Source of the DNA: CAZPLZ01 sp964587525
Lineage (GTDB): Bacteria > Oederibacteriota > CAKKQC01
DNA length: 6,495 nucleotides
NCBI GenBank assembly: GCA_964587525.1
Contig: CAZPLZ010000183.1
Coordinates: forward strand, 1-6,495
Reading direction: 5' to 3'
Shown: positions 6,390 to 6,495 of the stretch, piece by piece
Layout: the number at the start of each line of letters is the position of its first letter
Numbering within the stretch: position 1 is the first letter of the stretch
Made by a program: the position numbers and the translations under genes
The notes under the pieces: generated by a model
Seen by the model: the letters and a program-made list of their open reading frames with translations, nothing else
What the model was told of the DNA's origin: nothing
Database searches by the model: none

Positions 6390-6495
6390 TCAGTCGATGG
6401 TGACGCGGAAGCAGACGCAGCCGGTGGTAAAGATACCAATCTCGTCTATGGTCCAGCGCAGCCAGGTCGTGGTGGTCGGAGGTGAGGTGCCCCCC
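6377..6495. repeat. Direct repeat copy matching 2625-2743 (paralog 3' ends)
   Basis: These 119 bases align without gaps to 2625-2743 with 8 differences, 7 of them within the 106 coding bases. Similarity extends only about 13 nt beyond the stop codon (agaggggggag shared) and then collapses, marking one boundary of the duplicated unit. The other boundary lies outside the window. The copies are in the same orientation about 3.75 kb apart, which makes them a possible substrate for recombination. Confidence 0.95.
6390..6495 (-). CDS. C-terminus of tandem paralog of the large DUF11-type protein, partial
   Basis: Only the last 34 codons and the TGA stop (6392-6390) are inside the window; the rest lies off the right edge. 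The peptide ends EIGIFTTGCVCFRVTID and is identical to the C-terminus of the large minus-strand protein except for one Asn-to-Thr change in the TSPPTNTTW segment. This corresponds to the final strands of the last DUF11-like domain. Seven nucleotides differ from the downstream copy and six of these are synonymous, which supports both the frame and protein-level selection. The gene is in the same orientation and ends 59 nt before the TTG of the next copy, so the two may be co-transcribed. Whether it is full length cannot be judged. Confidence 0.9.
   Translation of the reverse strand, partial: GGTSPPTTTTWLRWTIDEIGIFTTGCVCFRVTID

Noticed and set aside
6245..6439. 64-codon minus-strand frame spanning the paralog junction
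   Set aside because: It is out of frame with both paralogs and shows no motif. It is noted only because its internal ATG at 6340 bears on the start question.

Overview
The window comes from a bacterial chromosome, or a contig of one, with high-GC coding sequence. Two peptidoglycan-recycling genes (anmK, murQ) point to a bacterium that salvages cell-wall MurNAc. The long secreted DUF11-type protein is of a kind common in uncultured, deep-branching or environmental bacteria. Nothing here fixes the phylum.

Left part (1-2515, + strand): a compact, probably co-transcribed run of three genes. The first is the 3' part of anmK (5' end outside the window). After an 18-nt gap comes a short murQ, and after a 21-nt gap a PHP-domain metal-dependent phosphoesterase. 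AnmK and MurQ catalyse consecutive steps: anhydroMurNAc to MurNAc-6-P, then to GlcNAc-6-P plus D-lactate. The PHP protein has no visible link to that pathway. murQ lacks the usual C-terminal small domain, and its stop codon lies in a short tract resembling the repeat found after the PHP gene.

Middle (2516-2637): a 122-nt intergenic region between convergent genes. It is filled by a GC-skewed hairpin repeat with a perfect 12-bp stem and an imperfect outer stem. It looks like a member of the dispersed repeat family often mistranslated as 'PHPNPLPPLGGEG'-type peptides.

Right part (2638-6495, - strand): a gene of about 1230 codons for a secreted, beta-rich, multidomain protein. It has a signal-peptide-like N-terminus, two DUF11-like domains, about 500 residues I cannot assign, a bacterial Ig-like domain and a final DUF11-like domain. 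Immediately upstream of it in the transcription direction, running off the right edge, is the 3' end of a second gene that is nearly identical where visible: 7 differences in 106 nt, 6 of them synonymous in the proposed frame. The window therefore holds part of a tandem array of paralogous surface or secreted proteins. No RNA genes, CRISPR arrays, transposase genes or convincing promoters were seen.
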